Source: Actinomycetes bacterium | Lineage (GTDB): Bacteria > Actinomycetota > Acidimicrobiia > Acidimicrobiales > Palsa-688 | Assembly: GCA_021811865.1 (NCBI GenBank) | Contig: JAKAQB010000049.1 | Coordinates: 1-28,137 of the forward strand | Length of the DNA: 28,137 nt | Direction: 5' to 3' | In this document: positions 16,081 to 23,143 of the stretch, piece by piece | How the letters are laid out: every line of letters begins with the position of its first letter | How positions within the stretch are numbered: position 1 is the first letter of the stretch | The notes under the pieces: model-generated | What the model was told of the DNA's origin: nothing | Seen by the model: the letters and a program-made list of their open reading frames with translations, nothing else | The model's database searches: none | Translations under genes and position numbers: made by a program

Positions 16081-16997
16081 CAGACGGGCTGCTCGTCGTC
16101 GACAAGCCGCCCGGCATGACGAGCCACGACGTGGTCGCCCGGTGCCGGCATGTCTTCGGTCAGGAGCGGGTCGGCCACGCCGGCACCCTGGACCCGGACG
16201 CCACCGGTTTGCTGCTGGTCGGCTTGGGGCGGGCGACCCGGCTCCTGCGCTGGCTCACCGGGATGCCGAAGCAGTACGACGGCGAGGTCGTGCTGGGGGT
16301 CGCCACCACGACCCTGGACGCCGCCGGCGAGGTGACGGGGCGGTGGGACATGGCAGGGGTCTCCCTCGAGCAGGCCCGAGCGGCCGCCGACCGCCTCACC
16401 GGCTCGATCCGGCAGGTACCGCCCATGGTCTCGGCTGTGAAGATCGGCGGCCGGCGCCTCCACGAGTTGGCCCGGCAGGGCGTGGAGGTGGAGCGGGCTC
16501 CCCGGGAGGTGAGGGTCGACCGGTTCGAGTTGTCGCCTGCTGACCGTCCCGACCCCGGGCCCCTCGGGGGAGGCCCGGTCTTCGCCATCGACGTGGCGTG
16601 CTCGTCGGGCACCTACATACGCTCCCTTGCCGCCGACCTCGGCGCGCTCCTCGGCGGCGGCGCCCACCTCCGGTCCCTGCGCCGGACGGCGGTCGGGCCG
16701 TGGGCACTGGCCGACGCCATCCCCTTGGAAGACGTGGGGGTGGGCCACGTCCTGCCGCCGGCGGCGTGCCTGCCTGGGATGGCGGTGGTGCAGGTGTCCG
16801 GGCCGGTCGCGGCGGGTGTCGGCCACGGGAAGGTCCTCGACGCCGGCGTGCTGGGTGTCGCCGGTGAGGGGCCCTGGGCGGTGCTCGACGCCGGCGGTGA
16901 GCTCCTCGCGGTGTACGAAGCGGCCGGCGCCGGCCGGGTGAAGCCGGCGGTCGTGCTGGTCGGGGGGCCGGTGAGCGACACGCGACGCGCTGAGTAG
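16077..16997 (+). CDS. truB: tRNA pseudouridine-55 synthase TruB, probable CTG start
   Basis: TruB makes pseudouridine 55 in the T-loop of tRNAs. From CTG 16077 the protein has 306 residues and starts with the family motif LLVVDKPPGMTSHDVV. The catalytic Asp is D39 in HAGTLDPDATG (34-44); SSGTYIRSLAADLG and a C-terminal PUA-like region follow. The first ATG (16116, residue 14) would remove the conserved DKPPG motif, and no ATG, GTG or TTG lies between rbfA's last codons and that motif. The CTG overlaps the rbfA stop (CTGA) and follows a strong Shine-Dalgarno-like GGGGAGGAG, so I infer a CTG start. Stop TAG is also part of the TAGCCT box before ribF. Confidence 0.93.
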   Translation: MTDGLLVVDKPPGMTSHDVVARCRHVFGQERVGHAGTLDPDATGLLLVGLGRATRLLRWLTGMPKQYDGEVVLGVATTTLDAAGEVTGRWDMAGVSLEQARAAADRLTGSIRQVPPMVSAVKIGGRRLHELARQGVEVERAPREVRVDRFELSPADRPDPGPLGGGPVFAIDVACSSGTYIRSLAADLGALLGGGAHLRSLRRTAVGPWALADAIPLEDVGVGHVLPPAACLPGMAVVQVSGPVAAGVGHGKVLDAGVLGVAGEGPWAVLDAGGELLAVYEAAGAGRVKPAVVLVGGPVSDTRRAE

Positions 16998-17000
16998 CCT
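16995..17000 (+). promoter_or_regulatory. Possible -10 (TAGCCT) before ribF
   Basis: TAGCCT, identical to the box before ispG, overlaps the truB stop codon and ends 9 bases before the ribF ATG. It would give a transcript with almost no leader. ribF may also be read from the upstream operon, so this is only a candidate. Confidence 0.35.
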
Positions 17001-17009
17001 CGCCCGGCG

Positions 17010-17972
17010 ATGGAGGTCATCCAACTCGGCGCCGTCGACCAGCCCGTGCCGGCGCCGAGCGTGGTGAGGGACGGCAGCGCCGTCACCATCGGCGCCTACG
17101 ACGGGGTGCATCTCGGCCACCGGGCGCTGATCGCGCGCACCCGGGATGCCGCCGGCCGGCTCGGGTGCGCCTCGGCGGTGGTGACCTTCGACCGCCATCC
17201 GGCGTCGGTCGTTCGGCCGCAGTCGGCCCCCAGGATCCTCACGGACCTCGATCAGAAGCTCGAGCTGCTGGCGTCCACGGGCGTTGACGTCACCGTGGTC
17301 GTGCACTTCGACCACGAGCGCGCCGCTGAGGAGCCCGACCAGTTCGTGCGCGAGGTGCTCGTCGGCATCCTCCGGTCGCGCGCTGTGGTGGTGGGGGAGG
17401 ACTTCCACTTCGGCCGCGACCGTGCCGGCAACGTCGCCATGCTCCGCAGCCTCGGCGACGGGCTCGGCTTCGAGGTCGACGGCTTTGGGCTGCTTGCCCA
17501 GAGCGGCGCCGTCGTCTCCTCCACCCGGATCCGGGCGCTGATCGCTGCCGGCGATGTCGAGGGCGCCGCCGGTCTGCTGGGCCGGCCCCACCAGGTGCGG
17601 GGCTCGGTGGTGCCCGGCGACGCGCGGGGGCGGAAGCTCGGGTTCCCGACGGCCAACGTGAGCGTGGCGGCCAACGTCGCCGTCCCCGCCGACGGCGTCT
17701 ACGCCGCCTGGTACGCCGGCGATGACGGCGCCCGGAGGGGCGCATGCGTGTCGGTCGGAAGGCGCCCCACCTTCTACGACGATGCGGGCGGCTCGCTCGT
17801 CGAGGCCCACGTCCTCGACTTCACCGGCGACCTCTACGGCCAGCGGGCACGGGTTGAGTTCCTCGCCCGCCAGCGCGGCCAGGAGCGCTTCGACTCCGTC
17901 GACGACCTGGTGGCGCAGATGCGCGTGGACGTGGAGCAGGCCCGCCGGCGGCTGGCGGTGGCCGCGCCCTGA
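17010..17972 (+). CDS. ribF: Bifunctional riboflavin kinase/FAD synthetase
   Basis: RibF phosphorylates riboflavin to FMN and adenylates FMN to FAD. It has 320 residues. The N-terminal FAD-synthetase domain (1-~185) has the nucleotidyltransferase motif TIGAYDGVHLGH (26-37; the Tyr at 30 is Phe in many homologues), VTFDRHP (58-64) and SSTRIRALI (170-178). The C-terminal riboflavin-kinase domain has GRKLGFPTANV (207-217) with the PTAN motif, PADGVYA and VEAHVLDFTGDLYG. ATG 17010 lies 12 bases after truB. It is the last gene of the plus-strand cluster before a structured, gene-free spacer. Confidence 0.96.
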   Translation: MEVIQLGAVDQPVPAPSVVRDGSAVTIGAYDGVHLGHRALIARTRDAAGRLGCASAVVTFDRHPASVVRPQSAPRILTDLDQKLELLASTGVDVTVVVHFDHERAAEEPDQFVREVLVGILRSRAVVVGEDFHFGRDRAGNVAMLRSLGDGLGFEVDGFGLLAQSGAVVSSTRIRALIAAGDVEGAAGLLGRPHQVRGSVVPGDARGRKLGFPTANVSVAANVAVPADGVYAAWYAGDDGARRGACVSVGRRPTFYDDAGGSLVEAHVLDFTGDLYGQRARVEFLARQRGQERFDSVDDLVAQMRVDVEQARRRLAVAAP

Positions 17973-18272
17973 CGATGGGGACCCGACCCGCACCCGGCGA
18001 GCAGCCCATCCGCCCGTCCCTCTGCGATCCAGCCTGTATCACACACTTACAACCGATTCCGCCGGCTCTCAGGCAGCCGTCACCCACTCTCCGTGGTCGC
18101 CATTCCTGACACCAGGGCGACCGCCCGGCGAACTTTGGAAGCGCGTCGTCGCTGGACGACAACAACCTTCCAAAGGTCCCCGGCGCCGCCCTGTGGGACC
18201 CCACGCCGAGTGGTGCCGCAGTGCCTCAGTGCCGAGTGGTGCCTTAGTGCCGAGTGGCGCCCAGAGGAGCGG
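17973..18272. other. Gene-free spacer between ribF and arfB with lower GC
   Basis: No supportable coding region. The part around 18035-18060 is clearly AT-richer than the rest of the window (tatcacacacttacaacc). A nested hairpin lies at 18133-18175. Around 18206-18260 the phrase GTGCCGAGTGG or near copies occur at about 20-bp spacing, an imperfect short repeat. Open frames here are made of Arg/Pro/Ala runs without family motifs. Confidence 0.6.
18133..18175. promoter_or_regulatory. Nested hairpin downstream of ribF
   Basis: Outer arms CTTTGGAAG (18133-18141) and CTTCCAAAG (18167-18175) are perfect complements. Inside them GTCGTC (18145-18150) and GACGAC (18155-18160) form a 6-bp stem with loop GCTG. 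No T-run follows in either direction, so it may be a transcript-end structure, a protein site or part of a small RNA. Confidence 0.5.
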
Positions 18273-18356
18273 CCCACACCCGCCGGCCCACACCCGCCGG
18301 CCCACACCCGCCGGCCCACACCCGCCGGCCCACACCCGCCGGCCCACACCCGCCAC
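18273..18356. repeat. 14-bp tandem repeat, 6 units, abutting arfB stop
   Basis: Five perfect tandem copies of cccacacccgccgg from 18273 and a sixth that differs at its last two bases, ending right at the arfB stop codon (18357-18359). The unit is not a multiple of three. In arfB sense it is G-rich (ccggcgggtgtggg), so it forms the start of the arfB 3' UTR. Confidence 0.95.
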
Positions 18357-18782
18357 CTACTCGCCGGCATCCCCCCACGCGCCGCGCCGCTCGCGCTTCA
18401 GCGCCGCCCGCCGGCGCTTGGCCTCGAGCCGCCGGCGCGCCGACGCCGCCGGCGGCCGGGTCGGCCGGCGGGGGCGCTGCTCGTCGAGCGCTTCTTGCAC
18501 CCGCTCCTGGAGGCGGGCGAGGGCGAGCGAGCGGTTGCGGACCTGGCTGCGGCGATCGGACGCGGCGACGGAGACGACCGGGCCCAACCGGGCGACGAGG
18601 CGGTCCCGCACGGCGCCGGGGAGCGACGGCGAGCCGGCGATGTCCCACACCACCTCCGCCCGGGTGTTGGACGTGTTGACGTGCTGGCCGCCGGGGCCGC
18701 CGGCGGCGGAGAACCGCCAGGTCAGCTCGGATGGCGGCACGACCACGCCGGGCCCGGCGCGAAGCTCGTCCGGCTCGGCCAC
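18357..18782 (-). CDS. arfB: Alternative ribosome-rescue factor ArfB (GGQ peptidyl-tRNA hydrolase)
   Basis: ArfB (YaeJ) releases peptides from ribosomes stalled without a stop codon. The 141-residue protein has the RF-1-type catalytic domain with [17 protein letters not shown] (25-41; GGQ at 31-33), then [16 protein letters not shown]. Residues ~100-135 are an Arg/Lys-rich tail (PRRPTRP...[10 protein letters not shown]), the part that in E. coli ArfB threads the empty mRNA channel. The full-length RF1/RF2 stop-codon-recognition domain is absent, so it is not a normal release factor. The GTG start at 18782 lies 6 bases after a TAGCAT box on the same strand, suggesting a leaderless mRNA. It is divergent from rpsO, and a 14-bp repeat array starts directly after its stop. 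Confidence 0.93.
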   Translation of the reverse strand: MAEPDELRAGPGVVVPPSELTWRFSAAGGPGGQHVNTSNTRAEVVWDIAGSPSLPGAVRDRLVARLGPVVSVAASDRRSQVRNRSLALARLQERVQEALDEQRPRRPTRPPAASARRRLEAKRRRAALKRERRGAWGDAGE

Positions 18783-18788
18783 GAGGCG

Positions 18789-18794
18789 ATGCTA
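18789..18794 (-). promoter_or_regulatory. Putative leaderless -10 (TAGCAT) for arfB
   Basis: Read on the minus strand, TAGCAT is followed by six bases (CGCCTC) and the GTG start codon of arfB. It overlaps by two bases the proposed rpsO -10 on the other strand. Confidence 0.55.
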
Positions 18795-18798
18795 CGCT
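18793..18798 (+). promoter_or_regulatory. Putative -10 (TACGCT) for rpsO
   Basis: TACGCT fits TANNNT and would start transcription near 18805, giving a ~92-nt rpsO leader that contains the hairpin at 18813-18839. No -35 is evident; the region where it would lie is within the arfB 5' end. Confidence 0.45.
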
Positions 18799-18812
18799 GG
18801 GACACGGTTCCT

Positions 18813-18839
18813 GGCCGTGGCGCGTCCGCGCCTCAGGCC
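18813..18839 (+). promoter_or_regulatory. rpsO leader hairpin, candidate S15 autoregulatory site
   Basis: GGCC (18813-18816) and GGCGCG (18819-18824) can pair with CGCGCC (18827-18832) and GGCC (18836-18839), forming a stacked hairpin in the rpsO leader. S15 is known in several bacteria to bind its own mRNA leader and repress translation; whether this structure does so is inference. Confidence 0.45.
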
Positions 18840-18896
18840 CATGGGACCGTTCCCAGCCCCTTGGCGGGCACCATACGACGAAAGAACAGCCGCTGC

Positions 18897-19154
18897 ATGC
18901 CAGACAAAGCCGCCACGATAGCGACCTACCGTCTCCACGAGACCGACACCGGCTCGCCGGAGGTGCAGGTCGCCATCCTGAGTGAGCGGATCGCCCATCT
19001 GACCGAGCACCTGAAGGTCCACAAGGGCGACCATCACACCCGGAGGGGCCTGATGAAGCTCATCGGGCGCCGCCGGCGCCTCTTGGACTACGTCCGGGAC
19101 AACGACGTAGAGCGTTACCGCCAGCTGATCGCCAGGCTCGGCCTGCGGCGCTGA
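18897..19154 (+). CDS. rpsO: 30S ribosomal protein S15
   Basis: S15 binds 16S rRNA helices 20-22 early in 30S assembly and contributes an intersubunit bridge. The 85-residue protein is slightly shorter than the usual 89 and shows the hallmark [16 protein letters not shown] (17-32), [18 protein letters not shown] and [12 protein letters not shown], ending in [13 protein letters not shown]. The ATG at 18897 begins [17 protein letters not shown]; the Shine-Dalgarno is weak (GAAAGAA about 12 bases upstream). A strong terminator-like hairpin follows at once, then pnp, the same rpsO-pnp order as in most bacteria. Confidence 0.97.
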   Translation: MPDKAATIATYRLHETDTGSPEVQVAILSERIAHLTEHLKVHKGDHHTRRGLMKLIGRRRRLLDYVRDNDVERYRQLIARLGLRR

Positions 19155-19156
19155 CG

Positions 19157-19185
19157 AAGAGGCGGCCCGACGGGGCCGCCTCTTT
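19157..19185 (+). terminator. Intrinsic terminator-like hairpin between rpsO and pnp
   Basis: AAGAGGCGGCCC (19157-19168) pairs with GGGCCGCCTCTT (19173-19184): 12 perfect bp, tetraloop GACG, followed by a short T-run. It begins 3 bases after the rpsO stop. As no promoter is seen before pnp, some read-through or RNA processing here is likely. Confidence 0.85.
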
Positions 19186-19247
19186 CCGCTCACCCCGTCC
19201 GCCCGGGTGACCTGCGGCGGGCACGATGAACCATCGAGCGGCCGGGA

Positions 19248-19320
19248 GGCCAGCTGCCAGTCGAGGATCCCCGGGGCGGACCAGCCGCCGGCCTCGGGGC
19301 TCGCCGACTGGGAACTGGCC
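19248..19320 (+). promoter_or_regulatory. Long rod-like stem-loop in the pnp leader
   Basis: GGCCAGCTGCCAGTCG (19248-19263) and CGACTGGGAACTGGCC (19305-19320) pair at 14 of 16 positions. Inside, CCCCG/CGGGG (19269-19273/19295-19299) and GGCGG/CCGCC (19275-19279/19285-19289) stack further, closing a 5-nt loop. It ends 51 bases before the pnp ATG. In E. coli a pnp leader stem is cut by RNase III and used for PNPase autoregulation; an analogous role here is inferred. Confidence 0.6.
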
Positions 19321-19371
19321 CCGCCGCTCCCGACGCCCGGGTCTGCCGGGCCCCCGAAAGGAGCGTGCCTC

Positions 19372-21834
19372 ATGCCAGGCACCACCACTTCCACCACTTC
19401 CCCGACTGCCGCTTCCCTCACCACCGCTTCGCCCACAACCGTGTCGGGTCCGGTCACCGGTACGACCAAGACGCTCAGCTTCGAGACCGGCCGGCTGGCC
19501 CACCAGAGCCAGGGTGCCGTTGTGGCGCGCATCGGCGACACCATGGTCCTCGCCACCGCCAACGCCGCCTCGTCGGTCCGGGAAGGGATCGACTTCTTCC
19601 CGCTCACCGTGGACGTCGAGGAGCGCATGTACGCCGCCGGGAAGATCCCCGGTTCGTTCTTCCGGCGAGAGGGGCGGCCGACCGATGCCGCCATCCTCAC
19701 CGCTCGGCTCATCGACCGACCGCTGCGCCCGAGCTTCGCCGACGGGTTCCGCAACGAGACCCAGGTGGTGATCACCGTTCTCGGCGCCGACCAGGAGAAC
19801 CCCCACGACGTGGTGGCGATCAACGCCGCCAGCGCCGCCCTGTCGATCTCCGGGATCCCCTTCGAGGGCCCGATCGGTGCTGTGCGCATCGCCTGGACCG
19901 CCGAGGGCGAGTGGCTGCCCCACCCGACCTACCAGGAGGGTGACGCCTCGGCCTTCGAGCTGGTCGTCGCCGGCCGCCAGCTGGACAGCGGCGACGTGGC
20001 GATCATGATGGTCGAGGCGGGCGGCACCGAGGCCGCCTGGGGCCTGTACCAGGGCGGTGCTCCGAAGGTCACCGAAGAGGCGATCGCCGACGGCCTCGAG
20101 GCGGCCAAGACCTGGATCCGCGAGTCGATCGAGTTGCAGCGCCGGCTGGTCGAGGAGGCCGGGTCCCGCCCGCCTCTGGCGTGGACGCCGCGGCACGACT
20201 ACGGCGACGACGTCATGGCTCGCGTCGCCGAGGTCGGCACGGCGTCGATCCGGGCCGTGACCGAGGTCGTCACCAAGGCGGAGCGGTCCGCCGCCACCGA
20301 GCGCGCCTTGCAGGAGATCCTCGCCGCCGTCGGCGAGGATCTCGTCGGGCGGGAGGGCGAGGTGAAGGCCGCCGTGCGCTCGCTCACCAAGAAGCTCGTG
20401 CGGGAGCGTGTCGCCGAGACCGGCCAGCGCATCGACGGCCGGGGCCCGACCGACATACGCCCGCTGTTCGCCGGGGTGCACATCATCCCGACCGCCCACG
20501 GCTCCGGCCTGTTCCAGCGTGGCGACACGCAGGTCCTCGACATCACGACGCTTGGCATGCCGCGCATGGACCAGCTCCTCGACACCCTCGGGATCGACGA
20601 GAAGAAGCGCTACATGCACCACTACAACATGCCGCCGTCGGCCAACGGCGAGGTCGGGCGGGTCGGCAGCCCCAAACGCCGCGAGATCGGCCACGGGTTG
20701 CTCGCCGAGCGGGCGTTGCTGCCGGTGGTCCCCAGCGCCGAGGAGTTCCCCTACGCCATGCGCCTCGTCTCGGAGGTGCTGGCGTCCAACGGTTCGACGT
20801 CGATGGCGTCTGTGTGCGCCTCGACGCTGTCGCTCATGGACGCCGGCGTGCCGATCAAGGCGCCGGTGGCCGGCATCGCCATGGGCCTGGTGAAGGTGGG
20901 GGAGCAGCACATCACCCTCACCGACATCCTCGGTGCTGAGGATGCCTTCGGCGACATGGACTTCAAGGTGGCGGGCACGGCGGAGTTCGTCACAGCGCTG
21001 CAGCTCGACACCAAGATCGACGGGTTGCCGGCGCACGTTCTCGCCGCCGCGCTGCAACAGGCCCGGCAGGCCCGGCTCACGATCCTCGACGTCATGCGCC
21101 AGGCGATCGCCGAGCCGCGGCCCGAGGTCGCCGAGACGGCGCCCAAGATCGTCTCACTGGAGATCCCGATCGACAAGATCGGCGAGGTCATCGGCCCCAA
21201 GGGCAAGGTCATCAACGCCCTGCAACAGGAGACCGGCGCCGACATCAACGTCGACGACGACGGACTCGTCGGGACGGTCACGATCGGCGGGCGGGACGGC
21301 GGCGCCGTCGCCGAGGCCCGCCGGCGCATCGAGCTCATCCTCGACCCGCCCAAGGCGGAGGTCGGCGCCAACTACCGGGGGAGGGTGGTGAACATCACCA
21401 AGTTCGGGGCGTTCGTCAACATCCTCCCCGGGCGCGACGGCTTGGTGCACATCTCGAAGCTCGGCCGGGGCAAGCGGATCGACCGGGTGGAGGACGTCGT
21501 CGGGCTCGGCGACGAGGTCGAGGTGCGCGTGGACGACATCGACCCGCAGGGCAAGGTGTCGCTCTCGCTCGCCGGCGACGGCCCGGCCCCAACCGGCGCC
21601 CCAACCGGCGCTGGCGCCGCCACGACCGACGCGACCGGCGCCGCCACGACCGACGCGGCCGCCGCCGCCGGCGGTGCACCTGCCGCCGCGGCCGTCTCCT
21701 TCGAGGACACGTGGGAGGCGGAGGCGGCCGCCACCTTCGGCGATCTCGGCCCGACCGACGCCGGCGGCGGCAGCAACGGTGGCGGTGAGCGGGACCGTGG
21801 TCCCCGCCGCAACCCCCGCCGCCGGCGGTCGTGA
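19372..21834 (+). CDS. pnp: Polyribonucleotide nucleotidyltransferase (PNPase)
   Basis: PNPase degrades RNA 3' to 5' with phosphate and can add tails. It has 820 residues. The ATG at 19372 has an excellent Shine-Dalgarno, AAAGGAG, 8 bases upstream. Residues ~1-30 are an unusual Thr/Ser-rich extension. First RNase PH domain has IPGSFFRREGRP; the linker domain follows; the second RNase PH domain has SNGSTSMASVCASTL and the catalytic-site motif FGDMDFKVAGT. KH domain: IDKIGEVIGPKGKVINALQ; S1 domain: YRGRVVNITKFGAFVNILPG. After S1 comes a ~90-residue Ala/Thr/Gly tail ending in an Arg-rich RRNPRRRRS, possibly for RNA or partner binding. The stop codon lies inside a 30-bp tandem repeat. Likely co-transcribed with rpsO. 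Confidence 0.97.
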   Translation: MPGTTTSTTSPTAASLTTASPTTVSGPVTGTTKTLSFETGRLAHQSQGAVVARIGDTMVLATANAASSVREGIDFFPLTVDVEERMYAAGKIPGSFFRREGRPTDAAILTARLIDRPLRPSFADGFRNETQVVITVLGADQENPHDVVAINAASAALSISGIPFEGPIGAVRIAWTAEGEWLPHPTYQEGDASAFELVVAGRQLDSGDVAIMMVEAGGTEAAWGLYQGGAPKVTEEAIADGLEAAKTWIRESIELQRRLVEEAGSRPPLAWTPRHDYGDDVMARVAEVGTASIRAVTEVVTKAERSAATERALQEILAAVGEDLVGREGEVKAAVRSLTKKLVRERVAETGQRIDGRGPTDIRPLFAGVHIIPTAHGSGLFQRGDTQVLDITTLGMPRMDQLLDTLGIDEKKRYMHHYNMPPSANGEVGRVGSPKRREIGHGLLAERALLPVVPSAEEFPYAMRLVSEVLASNGSTSMASVCASTLSLMDAGVPIKAPVAGIAMGLVKVGEQHITLTDILGAEDAFGDMDFKVAGTAEFVTALQLDTKIDGLPAHVLAAALQQARQARLTILDVMRQAIAEPRPEVAETAPKIVSLEIPIDKIGEVIGPKGKVINALQQETGADINVDDDGLVGTVTIGGRDGGAVAEARRRIELILDPPKAEVGANYRGRVVNITKFGAFVNILPGRDGLVHISKLGRGKRIDRVEDVVGLGDEVEVRVDDIDPQGKVSLSLAGDGPAPTGAPTGAGAATTDATGAATTDAAAAAGGAPAAAAVSFEDTWEAEAAATFGDLGPTDAGGGSNGGGERDRGPRRNPRRRRS

Positions 21835-21890
21835 CGCTCCCCGCCCCGCCGCCGGCGGTCGTGACACCCCCCGCCCCGCCGCCGGCGACC
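21816..21890. repeat. 30-bp tandem repeat spanning the pnp stop codon (2.5 units)
   Basis: The phrase CCGCCGCCGGCGGTCGTGAC occurs at 21816-21835 and 21846-21865, and a third partial copy starts at 21876. The period is 30 bp. The TGA stop of pnp (21832-21834) is inside the first copy, so the repeat also supplies the gap between pnp and the M16 peptidase gene. Confidence 0.85.
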
Positions 21891-21898
21891 GGTAGCCG

Positions 21899-23143
21899 GT
21901 GACGATCGCCGACGCCACCGTCGACGGCGGGCTGACCGTCGTCACCGAGGCCATGCCTGACGCCGGCTCGGTGACGCTCGGCTTCTGGGTGGGGACCGGC
22001 GCGGCCGACGAGGCGGCGCCGCTCTGGGGGGCGTCGCACTTCCTCGAGCACCTGCTGTTCAAGGGCACCGAGGAGCGCAGCGCCCGGTCCATCTCCGAGG
22101 CGGTCGACGCGGTCGGCGGCGACCTGAACGCGTACACCACCAAGGAGTACACGTCATTTTACGTGCGGCTGACGGCGGACCAGCTCGAGCTCGGGCTCGA
22201 CATCCTCTCCGATATCCTCTGGACGCCGGCGCTCCGCCCCGACGAGCTCGAGTCCGAACGCCAGGTCATCCTCGAAGAGATCAACATGCACAACGACGAG
22301 CCGGCTGACCTCGTGCACGAGGTCCTCGCCGCCTCGATGTGGCCTTCGCACACGCTCGGCCGTGAGGTCCTCGGCGCCGAACACACCATCCGCGCCATGA
22401 CCCGCGACCAGATCTCCGCCTTCCACGCCGAGCACTACCGGCCGGCCAACGTGGTGTTCGCCGCCGCCGGCGCCATCGACCACGAGCGCGTCGCCGAGGG
22501 CGTGGCCAAGCGCCTCGACGGGCGCGCCGGCGGCACGAGACCCGAGCGCAGCGCACCGGGGAGCCCGCAAGGGGGGCGGGCGGTGGTCGACCGCGACACC
22601 GAACAGGCCCACATCGCCGTCGGCCTCCCCGCCCTCCCTCGTCAGGACGAGCGTCGCTACGCCCTGTCGATCCTCGACTACGTCCTCGGGGGCGGGATGT
22701 CGAGCCGGCTGTTCCAGACGATCCGCGAGGAGCGCGGCCTCGCCTACTCCGTCTACTCCTACCGCCAGAGCTACGAGCACGCCGGCGCGCTGGTTGTCTA
22801 CGCCGGCACGTCTCCCGAAAAGGCGAAAGAGGTCCTCGCGCTCGTCCACGCCGAGCTCGACCACATGGCCGCGTCGGGCATCACCGGCGCCGAGCTCGAC
22901 GTCGCCCGGGGCCACCTGAGCGGCTCGCTGGTGCTCGGCCTGGAGGACTCCGGCTCCCGCATGAGCCGCATCGGCCACGCCCGCCTCAGCCACGGCCGGG
23001 TGCCGACCGTCGAGGAGCTGGAGGCCTGCTTCCGCGCTGTCACCGTCGAGGAGGTGGCAGCGCTCGCCGGCGAGCTGCTGGCCGGTCCCCGCTCGGTTGC
23101 GGTGGTCGGCCCCTTCGACGACGACTCCGTGGCGCGGCGATGA
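21899..23143 (+). CDS. M16 family zinc peptidase (PepR-like)
   Basis: A 414-residue M16B-type (pitrilysin/insulinase fold) peptidase. The inverted zinc motif HFLEH is at 47-51 (H47, E50, H51), and E127 in VILEEINM lies 76 residues after it, the expected third ligand. The second half has GGGMSSRLFQTIREERGLAYSVYS and LVLGLEDSGSRMSRIG, both close to what I recall of Mycobacterium PepR (Rv2782c), which also follows pnp. Substrate is unknown; the family degrades or processes peptides. GTG 21899 lies within two bases of a TAGCCG sequence at the end of the 30-bp repeat region. The stop overlaps dapB (ATGA). Confidence 0.93.
   Translation: MTIADATVDGGLTVVTEAMPDAGSVTLGFWVGTGAADEAAPLWGASHFLEHLLFKGTEERSARSISEAVDAVGGDLNAYTTKEYTSFYVRLTADQLELGLDILSDILWTPALRPDELESERQVILEEINMHNDEPADLVHEVLAASMWPSHTLGREVLGAEHTIRAMTRDQISAFHAEHYRPANVVFAAAGAIDHERVAEGVAKRLDGRAGGTRPERSAPGSPQGGRAVVDRDTEQAHIAVGLPALPRQDERRYALSILDYVLGGGMSSRLFQTIREERGLAYSVYSYRQSYEHAGALVVYAGTSPEKAKEVLALVHAELDHMAASGITGAELDVARGHLSGSLVLGLEDSGSRMSRIGHARLSHGRVPTVEELEACFRAVTVEEVAALAGELLAGPRSVAVVGPFDDDSVARR

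Noticed and set aside
18069..18370. Minus-strand frames with a repeated [18 protein letters not shown] peptide
   Set aside because: The peptide repeats come from reading the 14-bp tandem array; the unit is not a codon multiple and there is no start or domain support.
19060..21057. Minus-strand frame of 665 codons opposite rpsO and pnp
   Set aside because: Antisense shadow of PNPase with no recognisable family.
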